Shown: positions 50,019 through 59,283, counted from the stretch's first letter. The stretch: 64,000 nucleotides of DNA from Providencia huaxiensis (GCF_002843235.3 NZ_CP031123.2:558001-622000), one strand, 5' to 3'. A program made the numbers and translations. The notes: a model not told the origin generated them from the letters alone.

Positions 50019-50448
50019 GAAATATCACTCTTCGGACGATTAATCAACAAAGTCAGGGTAGATCCTAAGCTAAACAGCAAATATGTACAGTAAATAATGA
50101 TAAAAAAGCGTTAAAAAATTTACTGAAAAATATTGTGCATATGATAAGGAGTTTATGTGCGGAAGGGAATGAAAGCCGTCAACGGTGTACTCATTACGGT
50201 GGGTAGATCACGCTTAGCCAAGTATGAATGAATTCTTTTTATCTCAGCGGGTTTTTAAACAATGGTTTAACTTCCTTATGGATAAATTTTCTTAATGTTT
50301 TTTTCTCTATTTTTAATGAGTTAGTGAGTGAAAAAATTAGTTTACTGTAAGCGAAATTATATTTTCAAATATCATATATTGCTGCATGTTTTTAACTGTT
50401 TTAGCTTAGGGTTATTAATTTATATTTCAATCTTGGGGTAAATCATAG
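50019..50448. other. Gene-free 430-base boundary region of the AT-rich island
   Basis: The first half contains the maeA promoter region and has ordinary composition. The half from about 50230 is very AT-rich and leads to the first island gene. I see no tRNA, direct repeat, transposase remnant or convincing small ORF here. It may contain the island's promoter, but no consensus pair stands out. Confidence 0.6.
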
Positions 50449-51054
50449 ATGAAAATTAAAAACATATTAATAATATTCATATTATTGATTATTTCTCTTT
50501 GCAATCTGTCATATGGAAATGGCTTTTTAACAAACAAAAAAGAGAAAGTAAAATCAGATAATATTGAAAATTCTTATAATAGTAAGAAAGAAATAGGTAT
50601 TTTTATTATTTTGATTAGAGAATATATGAAGCAAGTGATGGTTGAATATAATAAACCATTATCAAATAAAGATTTTAATAAATACCATTATGAACACGCA
50701 TTAGCTCATCTAGAAGTGCTTTTAAAACGTTTTGAAAATGGCAGTACTACGACTCGCAGGGATATTAGTTATCAAGAGGCTGCTGAAATAAATAGAAAAG
50801 CATTTGCAGCCTGTGACATGCCCTTTGATGCTTGGTTCTTTGCAGATGTTTTTGATGTCTTAGATCATGAAACTAATCAAAAAATTTGGGATGACATGCT
50901 AAATGCATTGGCGAATGATTCCCATGAAAGTGAAAAAAAAGTATTTTTATTTCTTTGGAATAAAATGAAAAATGTATCGGATTTAGATAAGATCGAAAAA
51001 AGCAAAAGATGGCTTAATAGACTTGAGCGCGTAATTATATCATTTAAATCATGA
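50449..51054 (+). CDS. Island protein A: exported protein with the shared domain (unknown function)
   Basis: The 201-residue protein has a signal sequence (hydrophobic residues 5-20, cleavage possible near SYG-NG at 23). A helical domain (about 45-200) follows and is shared with proteins C, D and E of the same island. Conserved landmarks are DISYQE at 105-110, MPFDAWFFADVFDVL at 124-138, LFLWNKM at 167-173 and KRWLNRLER at 186-194. I do not recognise the family. Codon use and composition are strongly AT-rich, unlike the flanks. The ribosome site is weak (GGGG 12 bases upstream). No catalytic motif or metal-site pattern is evident. Confidence 0.8.
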   Translation: MKIKNILIIFILLIISLCNLSYGNGFLTNKKEKVKSDNIENSYNSKKEIGIFIILIREYMKQVMVEYNKPLSNKDFNKYHYEHALAHLEVLLKRFENGSTTTRRDISYQEAAEINRKAFAACDMPFDAWFFADVFDVLDHETNQKIWDDMLNALANDSHESEKKVFLFLWNKMKNVSDLDKIEKSKRWLNRLERVIISFKS

Positions 51055-51125
51055 TTGGAAATTATATTTTATTATTCTAGTTTTTATAATTTAATTATTA
51101 TTAAATTAGTTCAATAGGTGAAGTT

Positions 51126-51848
51126 ATGGAATTTGGTGTTTTTATCAGCTATATATTTAAGTTAATTATTAATGTATTTCTATTATTAATTTCTATAAAT
51201 GTTTATGCAGAAAATAGACCGGGCTTTGTTTGTGGGCAGTTTAATAAGAATATTATAGAAATTCCTAGCGAGTATGTTTTTTTATTTGCTGAATATGAAG
51301 GGTATAGTTATTTTGACCCAAGGTTTATTGAAAATAAAAAAGGGTGTGAGGCTAATTTTAGAATTCTGCCAATGAGGATGTCATGGCCAGATTTAAAGCC
51401 ATTTAGTGAAGTCAGCCATGATGTTAAAATGATAGAAGTCTATGTTGAGCCATTAAATAGTGACCCTGAAAAATATTTCAGTCATAAAAAAAATATATAC
51501 CTAAATATGGGGAGGCTTAAAAGAAAGGGTGAACTATATTATGATGAGGAATTAGAACTTTATTTTAATGAGGTTTCTATTGAGTTTAAACATATTAATG
51601 GTAATAAAGTGGATGTCAATATAATAAAGTATGGTTACTATTGGGATGAAGATAATGGTGAAGTCAATGTTTTAATGGAGTGTTCATGGAGACAGTTAGA
51701 TGATAGTTATCGGCGTTGTAAATTATTATCATTAATGCCTGAGTTTGGTCTTAAATATAGTGTTTCATTTGAATTTTCAAATCTTGTTAATTGGGAAACT
51801 ATTCAAGACAAGGTAAGGCTATTTTTATCAGAACGTATTAAAAATTAG
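51126..51848 (+). CDS. Island protein B: exported protein of unknown function
   Basis: The 240-residue protein has a long hydrophobic N-terminus ending VYAEN (cleavage near residue 29) and a largely beta-like mature part. Two cysteine pairs are possible (VCGQF and GCEAN near the N-terminus; MECSW and RRCKL near the C-terminus), which suggests a disulfide-bonded periplasmic or surface protein. It does not show the domain shared by its neighbours. It lies 10 bases before gene C, so they are cotranscribed. AGGTGA precedes the ATG. Function is not recognised. Confidence 0.8.
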   Translation: MEFGVFISYIFKLIINVFLLLISINVYAENRPGFVCGQFNKNIIEIPSEYVFLFAEYEGYSYFDPRFIENKKGCEANFRILPMRMSWPDLKPFSEVSHDVKMIEVYVEPLNSDPEKYFSHKKNIYLNMGRLKRKGELYYDEELELYFNEVSIEFKHINGNKVDVNIIKYGYYWDEDNGEVNVLMECSWRQLDDSYRRCKLLSLMPEFGLKYSVSFEFSNLVNWETIQDKVRLFLSERIKN

Positions 51849-51858
51849 GGACTAAAAT

Positions 51859-53241
51859 ATGAATATTAATGGTCGTAGGCAGGGGAACTTAGAATTAATA
51901 TCAACAGATTTATCTAATGCTACCCGAATTTTAATGGTTAGCAAAAGGCCAGAGCTTATGTATGATTATTTAGAAAGTAAAGGAGACCGTTATGCGAAGC
52001 TAGCAAATAGTGTGGTTAAAGGTGATTCTCTTTTAGGTGCTTTTGCGATGAATCACTTAGATGAGTTTAAATTAGAAAATGGGGAAAAAATTGAGAATAT
52101 AGAAGATAAAATTCGATTCAAAATGGCAGAAAGGTATCTTGTCACTCTTTATAGTAGGTTTCATAATGAAGGGTTTATAATAAAAGGAGATATTAATCAT
52201 GTTGAAGCAATGCAAATTCATAACGATGTTTTTGATAATTTAGATTATTCTAGAGACGCATGGACGTTAAAAATTGTATTTGATGTTATGCCTGAAGAAA
52301 ATAGGGAAACATATTGGCAAACAGCTTTGAATTCAATAGGAGACACGGAAAAAGAAACATTATTGAGTTTGAACACGATGAGTTTTATGTTGGAGCGCTT
52401 AGAGGAGTCTCCAGCAAAAGATCAACCTAAAATTCATAATTGGATGAGAAAAGCCATTGATATTGATAATCTTATAGATGGATTAAATATAACAGCAAAA
52501 AAAGCATATAGAGCATTTTTTTCTTCGAAAACTATCGATAACATGCAATATAATAATTATATTCTATATAATACAGGAAACCCTTTAATTGATAGAGGAA
52601 CAGAGCGTTTTTCATTTTGGGATTATCCTTCACAACATTTAGAATCATTTCAAGTACAAACAGATTGGCGTGGCCAAACGGAATTTACACATAAAAATCT
52701 ATTGTCTGAATATTATTTAGAAAGACCTGACTATATATTACCAGAAACAGGCTTATTTGATTCACCATCAGTTAATTATCAACCAGATGTTGCTCATTAT
52801 GATCGTATGATTGATGATTTAAGGGGAAATATGCCATCAATAAACAACAAGTCAACACCTCCAATTAAGTATCCACATAATATGGTAGATAAATCGATAT
52901 TGGAAAGCACTTATCCAAAATCCGAACCAAATAGGCAATTAGCACCTCGTACAACAAACCTACTTGATAGGTTTAAGGATAATGAAACACCAACAAATTA
53001 TTATCTAGAACGCCCGAGTGTTGTTCTTCCGGGAACTTCCGGATTTAAAGACTTCCCTACAGATACCATAAGAAATAACCATCATTTTGAAAATATGATT
53101 GATAATTTAAGAGACAATATGTCATCAATGAATAATTCAATGGACTCATTTGATGATAAATACTCAATATCCTCAATGCCAAGTATACCTGAATTTAGTT
53201 ATAGTGGTTATTCTTCTGGAGGATCTTTTAGTTTTAATTAA
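51859..53241 (+). CDS. Island protein C: 460-residue protein with the shared domain and a repeat tail, no signal peptide
   Basis: The N-terminus (MNINGRRQGNLELIST) is polar, without a signal or transmembrane segment. The shared domain spans about residues 55-205, with DINHVE at 111-116 and DAWTLKIVFDVM at 133-144. Residues 215-460 are a Pro/Asn/Ser/Tyr-rich, probably disordered tail with an internal repeat of 96-residue period: YYLERP at 285 and 381, then MIDDLRGNM at 317 and MIDNLRDNM at 413. The end is Gly/Ser/Phe-rich. Its exported paralogues are encoded on both sides. A secreted effector is one reading, but no secretion signal is recognised. AGGGA lies upstream of the ATG. Confidence 0.8.
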   Translation: MNINGRRQGNLELISTDLSNATRILMVSKRPELMYDYLESKGDRYAKLANSVVKGDSLLGAFAMNHLDEFKLENGEKIENIEDKIRFKMAERYLVTLYSRFHNEGFIIKGDINHVEAMQIHNDVFDNLDYSRDAWTLKIVFDVMPEENRETYWQTALNSIGDTEKETLLSLNTMSFMLERLEESPAKDQPKIHNWMRKAIDIDNLIDGLNITAKKAYRAFFSSKTIDNMQYNNYILYNTGNPLIDRGTERFSFWDYPSQHLESFQVQTDWRGQTEFTHKNLLSEYYLERPDYILPETGLFDSPSVNYQPDVAHYDRMIDDLRGNMPSINNKSTPPIKYPHNMVDKSILESTYPKSEPNRQLAPRTTNLLDRFKDNETPTNYYLERPSVVLPGTSGFKDFPTDTIRNNHHFENMIDNLRDNMSSMNNSMDSFDDKYSISSMPSIPEFSYSGYSSGGSFSFN

Positions 53242-53394
53242 TATTTAAAAAGTCCACTTATAATAAAATAAATTATTTTAATTATTTGTAATCGAATGGT
53301 GATTGCTGATGTTTGTTTGTATGTGGGCAATGTTTTTTTACATAATTGTTTTTAAGATTATTGGTTTCTAACTTTATGAATAACAAGGATGTAT

Positions 53395-54063
53395 ATGAAT
53401 TATAAATTAATATTTTTGCTTTCAGTTTTTCTTCTCAGTGCTTGCCAAAATCCTCAAGGAAATAATGTAAAATATAATAAAAATAATATAATTAGTTTTT
53501 GTGAAAAAAAAGGTGTTAAAACGCCACGTCTTTTCTTTATGCTACAGATGTTATACTTTTCTGAATCTAAGAATTTAATATTTGATAGAAAAAAATTAGT
53601 TATTTTTAAGGGTGAAAAAGATAATAACCCAATATTAGAATTCTTAAAGTATCCAAAGGAAGCATTTGTAAGAAAATTTGGCTATGAAGAAGCTATGGTT
53701 TTTTATCGCGAGAATTTGAATGAGATGGGAATGCCATACAATGCTTGGATTTTGGCAGATGTTCTGGATGTTGTTAATGAGAGAAGCAAAGAGACACTAT
53801 GGCAACAGTTCATTTTTGTGATGAATAACAACGATCCTGCGAAGGAAGCTAAATTATTCATGGTGCTTTGGTATGCAATGGTAAGGGAGGCTTCCAAACC
53901 ACCATCAGACAAGCAAATTAAAAGCAAAAGATGGCTGGAGAAAATGAGGCGGATTGCTTTAGTTAATAAGCTAGAGAGAAAGTTAGATTTTATGTTTGAA
54001 GAAATGATTAATGATTCAACGTTTTATAATAAAAATCGAAGGGGTTCTCATGATATCATTTAA
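53395..54063 (+). CDS. Island protein D: lipoprotein with the shared domain
   Basis: The 222-residue protein has a lipoprotein signal peptide with lipobox LLSAC; the lipidated cysteine is C17. The next residues (QNP) do not include Asp at +2, so outer-membrane sorting is likely. The shared domain follows, with MPYNAWILADVLDVV at 113-127, LFMVLWYAM at 154-162 and KRWLEKMRR at 178-186. The ATG at 53395 is chosen because AAGGA lies 6 bases upstream; an ATG 6 bases earlier abuts the ribosome site. The gene overlaps gene E by 14 bases. Function is unknown. Confidence 0.82.
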   Translation: MNYKLIFLLSVFLLSACQNPQGNNVKYNKNNIISFCEKKGVKTPRLFFMLQMLYFSESKNLIFDRKKLVIFKGEKDNNPILEFLKYPKEAFVRKFGYEEAMVFYRENLNEMGMPYNAWILADVLDVVNERSKETLWQQFIFVMNNNDPAKEAKLFMVLWYAMVREASKPPSDKQIKSKRWLEKMRRIALVNKLERKLDFMFEEMINDSTFYNKNRRGSHDII

Positions 54064-54700
54064 ATCTAAATCTATTATTACATTAATTTTTATAATTTCA
54101 TCATGTTTAAGCCTTTTAAATAAAGGTCATGCTTTTACTGATAAAGACAATATTCAAAAGTTTAATAATTCGAATGATAAATATTTCAGTATTTTTATTT
54201 ATCTAGAAAAAGAGTTTTTAAATAATCATATGAAGGCACGGGGTGAGTCATTCACCAGTGAAAAACGGAGTCGGTATCAAAAAGAAGTAAAATTAGCATA
54301 TGGACGAATTATGAAAAATCGCAAAGAAAGTGATAACATCCCAATTGGTGACATTACACATCAAGAATTTATTAAAATAAAAAAAGAAGCGATGTTAAAT
54401 TCAGGAATTCCATATGAAGGTTGGTTGTTTAAAGATGTATTTGAAGTATTATCTATAGATAAACAGAATAAAATTATAGGGAAACTATTAAATAGCTTTT
54501 CTAATAAATCACGTAATGGTGAATCTGCGTTATTTGCTAGCATTTGGCTAGACATGAAAGAAGAAGCCGTGCAATCTGCATCGATAAAACAGCAACAAAG
54601 CCAAGCTTGGCTAGAAAAAATGCGGAAGATCCCTTTAGTTATTACATTAGAAGACACGATAAATGAAACAGAGAAATTGTTTAATGAATTCACTTACTAG
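54050..54700 (+). CDS. Island protein E: exported protein with the shared domain
   Basis: The 216-residue protein has a signal sequence with a hydrophobic stretch (residues 9-23) and likely cleavage after GHA (28). The shared domain covers about residues 40-205: DITHQE at 101-106, IPYEGWLFKDVFEVL at 120-134, SIWLDMK at 164-170, WLEKMRK at 187-193. SSC at 17-19 is a weak lipobox. The ATG at 54050 follows GAAGGGG and lies inside the end of gene D, which indicates translational coupling. It is closest to D in its C-terminal part (WLEKMR). Confidence 0.8.
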   Translation: MISFKSKSIITLIFIISSCLSLLNKGHAFTDKDNIQKFNNSNDKYFSIFIYLEKEFLNNHMKARGESFTSEKRSRYQKEVKLAYGRIMKNRKESDNIPIGDITHQEFIKIKKEAMLNSGIPYEGWLFKDVFEVLSIDKQNKIIGKLLNSFSNKSRNGESALFASIWLDMKEEAVQSASIKQQQSQAWLEKMRKIPLVITLEDTINETEKLFNEFTY

Positions 54701-54796
54701 GGCATATATTAATCAAAACTAGTGAGTCCTATTATGGATGGCCACTTTGCAGGTAAATGGTTTTGTGAACAAGATTAAAGTTCTAATAGCAACTAT

Positions 54797-54836
54797 ACGG
54801 TTATTACTGTTTATTCAAGCTCCCAGCAATAACCGT
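54797..54836. terminator. Hairpin between island gene E and cdd
   Basis: ACGGTTATTACTG / CAGCAATAACCGT forms a 13-base-pair stem with one wobble and a 14-base loop. It lies in the 157-base gap between the convergent genes. The T-tract is weak on both sides. Confidence 0.5.
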
Positions 54837-54857
54837 TATATTTAAATAAATATAAAA

Positions 54858-55745
54858 TTAATCTAAATAAGCTAATTCAATATTTTGGCAACCCAGTGCC
54901 TGTAATGTATTTTCGGTAACATACCAATGTTTGATAATTGCATCTTGCTTTTCAACAAACTTAGCTTGGTCGATGGCGTGAATATCTTTACCTGCAAGGT
55001 TAATCATAATTAAAGCGGCTTGCAGTGGCGGTAAACTTGGGTTGAATGCGGCATTTTCTGCGTAGCGGCCTGTAAACAGTGAGCCATCTTTTAACTGTAA
55101 CGCAATACCTGAATGAGATTGACTATAAGGTGCATGAGATTGGTTTGCAGCCTCAATTGCGGCACTTAATAACCGATCACGGCTTTGGTTTTTATAGCCA
55201 TGGTCAACAGGGTCGAGTAGTAAAGTAGTAATGTTTAAGTCAGACGGCCCAAATGAGTCGGGTAAATAGTGGTGTAGTACTGCGGGTGTGCGGCCTGGTA
55301 AATTCACCATAATTTTACCACCTTCACGTAATTCATTCATAAATTGGCGGCAGTGGCCACAAGGTGTGTAATTCACAGTAATTGAGGTAATCTGCGTTTC
55401 ACCTTTCATCCAAGAGTGTGTCACTGCACACTGTTCTGCATGGATCACTTGGCCCATTGATACATGGCTAAATTCCATATTGGCACCAAAATACAAGTTA
55501 CCACTTGCCCCACGAGCGATTGCACCCACGTTAAAATGGGAAATAGGCGTAACGGCATAGGCAGCAGCGAAAGGCAATAATGCAAAGGCTAACTCAGCGT
55601 CGTCTACACTTGTTTCAGCTTTAATTTGTTCAACTTGTTCAGCCGTTAACACGCCTTGGAAATCAGATTTATCAATGATAGGTCTAAGTACTGACTGTAA
55701 CTTTTCTGGAAGCTCGGCCCAAGCGGCCTTAAATCTTGAATGCAT
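54858..55745 (-). CDS. cdd: Cytidine deaminase
   Basis: Cdd deaminates cytidine and deoxycytidine in pyrimidine salvage. The 295-residue protein (E. coli 294) is the long, homodimeric type. The N-terminal catalytic domain holds HAEQCAV (zinc His and catalytic Glu near 102-104) and PCGHC (zinc cysteines near 129-132). A degenerate second domain follows. GGGAGAG precedes the ATG. Two CRP sites upstream match the E. coli arrangement, where CytR binds between them. Confidence 0.96.
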   Translation of the reverse strand: MHSRFKAAWAELPEKLQSVLRPIIDKSDFQGVLTAEQVEQIKAETSVDDAELAFALLPFAAAYAVTPISHFNVGAIARGASGNLYFGANMEFSHVSMGQVIHAEQCAVTHSWMKGETQITSITVNYTPCGHCRQFMNELREGGKIMVNLPGRTPAVLHHYLPDSFGPSDLNITTLLLDPVDHGYKNQSRDRLLSAAIEAANQSHAPYSQSHSGIALQLKDGSLFTGRYAENAAFNPSLPPLQAALIMINLAGKDIHAIDQAKFVEKQDAIIKHWYVTENTLQALGCQNIELAYLD

Positions 55746-55801
55746 GAGTTACTCTCCCTATTTAATTATTTTTATTCTATTCAATAATACGTAGAACTAT
55801 A

Positions 55802-55868
55802 TGTGATCATTATCACCATTCTAAATGAAATTTATGAAACATATTCTTTTGTTGTGAGATATATCTCA
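55802..55868 (-). promoter_or_regulatory. Tandem CRP sites of the cdd promoter
   Basis: TGTGA-N6-TCACC is at 55802-55817 and TGTGA-N6-TCTCA at 55853-55868. Their centres are 51 bases apart. In E. coli cdd the two CRP sites lie about 52 bases apart and CytR binds between them by protein contact. The proximal site centre is about 64 bases before the start codon, consistent with a class II position. Confidence 0.75.
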
Positions 55869-55950
55869 TGTTTTGTTGGCGTGCACATGAGTAAGAGGCT
55901 AATGAACTCCTCTTACTCATATGCTTGGTTATTGGCTTAGTGAATTAAGC

Positions 55951-56646
55951 TTAGCTAAAAAGATGTAAAATGACAGGGAATATAAACGGGGCAATAAGTG
56001 AGGTGATAACCCCGCAGGTCATTAATGCAAGGGAGCTATAAGCACCTTCAATGTAATTCACTTCGGCACAGCGGGCAGTGCCTAGGGCGTGGGAAGCAGT
56101 TCCCATCGCGAGCCCTCTTGAGGCGTGGGTTCGTACACGCAGTACATCAAATAAGCTATGGCCAAACATGGCGCCTAAGATCCCAACAAACAACACGCAA
56201 GCGGCACTAATCGCAGGGATCCCACCAACAGAATCAGCGACAGCCATCGCAATAGGGGTAGTTACAGATTTAGGTAAAATAGAACCCGCGATATCCGGGG
56301 TTGCCCCCAACCATAATGCGATAGCAGCACCGCTGAACATGGCCACTAAACTACCTGCAAAACAAATACTTAATAAAGATTTCCACTGGGCTCGAATTTG
56401 GTGCATTTGTTCGTAAAGTGGAAAAGCGAGCGCAACGACTGCGGGTTGTAGCAAATCATTGAGTATTTTGCTACCTGCAAAATAGTGCTCATAAGAAGTA
56501 TTTGTGACGACCAATAGCGCAATCAATACCGCAATAGTAATTAATAGTGGGTTTAAAATCGGTAACTTAAATGTGGTCGACAACTTACGAGCCAAATAAA
56601 ACACAACAATAGTCAGCGGCAATGACCACCAAATATGTTCTAACAT
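55951..56646 (-). CDS. yohK: LrgB/CidB-family inner membrane protein YohK
   Basis: The 231-residue membrane protein is the same length as E. coli YohK. The LrgB family stretches PVVALAFPLYEQ, SVTTPIAMAVADSVGG and the GTARCAE motif near residue 190 are all present. It is the partner of YohJ, the holin-like LrgA/CidA protein. The pair is related to murein-hydrolase regulators and to 3-hydroxypropionate/pyruvate transporters. The exact role is unknown. Its ATG overlaps the yohJ stop by one base. Confidence 0.93.
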   Translation of the reverse strand: MLEHIWWSLPLTIVVFYLARKLSTTFKLPILNPLLITIAVLIALLVVTNTSYEHYFAGSKILNDLLQPAVVALAFPLYEQMHQIRAQWKSLLSICFAGSLVAMFSGAAIALWLGATPDIAGSILPKSVTTPIAMAVADSVGGIPAISAACVLFVGILGAMFGHSLFDVLRVRTHASRGLAMGTASHALGTARCAEVNYIEGAYSSLALMTCGVITSLIAPFIFPVILHLFS

Positions 56647-57113
56647 TATTCATTCCCCTTAGTTTTATCATCATTAATGACCGAAGAAATTGGGTCTTCG
56701 GGGGGGAAAGGAACGTCATCAGGTTGAGCCCCAACGACAGGGCGTTCCTTATGAATATAGTTGGAACTGATGGCGACAACGACCATAACGATTAAGGTAC
56801 TAACCACACAGGAAACGATAATAGGAACCATTTGTTGGCTAATTAATTCATAGTAATTCATTATGCCAACACCAATAGGAACAAACAGGATGGTCATGTT
56901 TTTCAACAAAATGCTGCAACCGGGTTGTGCCCACTTCGCGGGGATAATTTGTAACGCAAGCAATATGAATAAAATTAACATGCCGACAATGCTGCCGGGG
57001 ATGGAGAATGGAAGTAGTGTTGATATAAGGTTTCCAATAATCAGGCAAAGGTAGAGTATTGCGAAAGCTCGCAAATACTGCCATCCCGTTATCAGTACCT
57101 GTTTAAATGACAT
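56646..57113 (-). CDS. yohJ: LrgA/CidA-family holin-like protein YohJ with C-terminal extension
   Basis: The first about 125 residues form four membrane helices typical of LrgA/CidA ([32 protein letters not shown]). The 155-residue length exceeds E. coli YohJ (132) by a polar tail ([20 protein letters not shown] and onward). The extension is rich in Pro and Asp and probably cytoplasmic. It is translationally coupled to yohK, as in E. coli. Confidence 0.9.
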   Translation of the reverse strand: MSFKQVLITGWQYLRAFAILYLCLIIGNLISTLLPFSIPGSIVGMLILFILLALQIIPAKWAQPGCSILLKNMTILFVPIGVGIMNYYELISQQMVPIIVSCVVSTLIVMVVVAISSNYIHKERPVVGAQPDDVPFPPEDPISSVINDDKTKGNE

Positions 57114-57195
57114 GAGATTGGTCCTGTAATGTAATATCTATTCATCATACAATTAACTTTATTATTGTGCTACCGATCACAATAAAAAGCCAATA

Positions 57196-57226
57196 AAAAA
57201 TGGAGAGTCTTTAACCCTCCATTTTT
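57196..57226 (-). terminator. Terminator of metG
   Basis: A perfect 10-base-pair stem AAAAATGGAG / CTCCATTTTT with an 11-base loop lies 30 bases after the metG stop, read on the minus strand. A TTTTTTATT tract follows. Confidence 0.85.
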
Positions 57227-57255
57227 GATGAATAGCAACTCAATTTAATGCGTTG

Positions 57256-59283
57256 TTATTTAACTTGCATACCGGGCTGTGCGCCACTGTCAGGGCTGAG
57301 TAAGAAGATATCTTTACCGCCAGGGCCTGCAGCCATTACCATACCTTCTGAAATGCCAAAACGCATTTTACGTGGTGCGAGATTAGCAACCATCACCGTC
57401 AAACGGCCTTCTAATGCTTTCGGGTCTGGATAAGCGGAGCGAATGCCAGAAAATACTTGGCGCGTTTCACCACCGATATCTAATTGTAATTTCAGCAGTT
57501 TGTCTGAACCTTCAACAAAATCAGCTTGCTTGATTAATGCAATTCGTAGGTCAATTTTCGCAAAATCATCAAAAGTGATGGTTTCTTGAATTGGGTCGTC
57601 AGCGAGTGGCCCGGTGAGTTGTTGTACTGGTTTAATGCTCTCTTTTGAAGCTTCAACCATTGCATCCACTTTTGCCATTTCAATGCGGTTAAACAGCGCT
57701 TTGAACGGAGCGACGCTGTGGTTCAATAACGGGGTACTAATCGCATCCCATGACAGTTCACTATTTAAGAAGGCTTCAGCACGCTCAGTGAGGCCGGGTA
57801 AAACCGGCTTCAGGTAAGTCATCAGAACGCGGAACAAGTTGATGCCCATCGAGCAAATGTCTTGCAGTTCTTGATCTTTACCTTCTTGTTTTGCCACAAC
57901 CCAAGGGGCTTTTTCATCAACATAGCGGTTTGCGATATCGGCTAATGCCATAATTTCACGGATCGCTTTGTTATACTCACGATTGCTGAAATCTTCGCCA
58001 ATAACGTTAGCAGCATCAATAAATTGTTGGTATAGCTCAGGCTCAGCCAGATTTGCCGATAATTTGCCATCGAAGCGTTTAGCAATAAAGCCCGCATTAC
58101 GTGATGCCAAGTTAACCACTTTATTGACGATGTCGCTGTTGACGCGCTGTACGAAATCTTCCAAATTAAAATCGATATCATCAATACGAGAAGACAGTTT
58201 TGCAGCATAGTAATAGCGCAAGCAGTCAGCATCTAAATGATCTAAATACGAACGGGCGGTAATGAATGTTCCGCGAGATTTAGACATTTTTGCACCGTTG
58301 ACGGTGACATAACCATGCACAAATAGATTTGTCGGTTTACGGTACTGGCTACCTTCTAACATTGCAGGCCAGAACAGGCTATGGAAGTACACGATATCTT
58401 TACCGATAAAGTGGTAAAGATCTGTTTTCGAGTCTTTATTCCAAAACTCGTCAAAGTCGAGGTCGCCGCGTTTGTCACACAGGTTTTTAAAGGAGCCCAT
58501 GTAACCGATAGGGGCATCTAACCAGACATAGAAATATTTACCCGGCGCATCTGGAATTTCAAAACCGAAATAAGGTGCATCACGGGTGATATCCCATTGT
58601 TGTAGGCCTGATTCGAACCATTCTTGCATTTTGTTGGCGACTTGTTCTTGCAGTGCGCCTGAGCGAGTCCACGCTTGAAGCATGTCGCTAAATGCAGGAA
58701 GATCAAAGAAAAAGTGTTCTGAATCACGCATGACAGGTGTGGCGCCAGAAATCACTGAACGTGGGTTAATCAGCTCTGTTGGGCTATAGGTTGCGCTACA
58801 CACTTCACAGTTATCACCGTATTGATCTTCGGCTTTACATTTTGGACAAGTGCCTTTAACGAAGCGATCCGGTAAAAACATGCCTTTTTCTGGGTCGAAA
58901 AGCTGTGAAATAGTGCGGTTTTTAATAAAACCGTTATTTTTCAGTTTCCCGTAAATCAGCTCTGATAAAACTTTGTTTTCTTCACTGTGTGTGGAGTGGT
59001 AGTTATCATAACTAATGGCGAAACCAGCAAAATCGTTCTGATGCTCTTGATTCACTGCCGCAATCATCTCTTCTGGCGTTACGCCAAGCTGTTGAGCTTT
59101 AAGCATGATTGGAGTTCCGTGCGCGTCATCGGCACAGATAAAGTGAACCTCTTTGCCGCGCATTCGCTGATAACGGACCCAAATATCAGCCTGAATGTGT
59201 TCCAGGATATGACCAAGATGGATTGAACCGTTAGCATAGGGTAACGCACAGGTTACCAGTAATTTATTCGCGACTTGAGACAT
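57256..59283 (-). CDS. metG: Methionine-tRNA ligase
   Basis: MetG charges initiator and elongator tRNA-Met. The 675 residues compare with 677 in E. coli. The class I signature is HLGH (22-25) and KMSKS (near 333). The zinc-knuckle cysteines are in CPKC...CEVC (about 146-162), and the C-terminal tRNA-binding domain ([29 protein letters not shown]) provides dimerisation. It is divergent from mrp across a 259-base gap, as in E. coli. Confidence 0.97.
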   Translation of the reverse strand: MSQVANKLLVTCALPYANGSIHLGHILEHIQADIWVRYQRMRGKEVHFICADDAHGTPIMLKAQQLGVTPEEMIAAVNQEHQNDFAGFAISYDNYHSTHSEENKVLSELIYGKLKNNGFIKNRTISQLFDPEKGMFLPDRFVKGTCPKCKAEDQYGDNCEVCSATYSPTELINPRSVISGATPVMRDSEHFFFDLPAFSDMLQAWTRSGALQEQVANKMQEWFESGLQQWDITRDAPYFGFEIPDAPGKYFYVWLDAPIGYMGSFKNLCDKRGDLDFDEFWNKDSKTDLYHFIGKDIVYFHSLFWPAMLEGSQYRKPTNLFVHGYVTVNGAKMSKSRGTFITARSYLDHLDADCLRYYYAAKLSSRIDDIDFNLEDFVQRVNSDIVNKVVNLASRNAGFIAKRFDGKLSANLAEPELYQQFIDAANVIGEDFSNREYNKAIREIMALADIANRYVDEKAPWVVAKQEGKDQELQDICSMGINLFRVLMTYLKPVLPGLTERAEAFLNSELSWDAISTPLLNHSVAPFKALFNRIEMAKVDAMVEASKESIKPVQQLTGPLADDPIQETITFDDFAKIDLRIALIKQADFVEGSDKLLKLQLDIGGETRQVFSGIRSAYPDPKALEGRLTVMVANLAPRKMRFGISEGMVMAAGPGGKDIFLLSPDSGAQPGMQVK

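Noticed and set aside
50449..54700. Calling the island a toxin-immunity locus.
   Set aside because: No nuclease, deaminase, protease or pore-forming motif is visible and the shared domain is in all candidates, so roles cannot be assigned from sequence.
54734..54778. 14-codon frame (MDGHFAGKWF...) after island gene E, possibly the remnant of a further gene.
   Set aside because: Too short and without ribosome site; nothing to support decay of a larger gene.
50019..54857. Integrated element with tRNA attachment site at the island.
   Set aside because: No tRNA, integrase, transposase or flanking direct repeat was found; only the composition suggests transfer.
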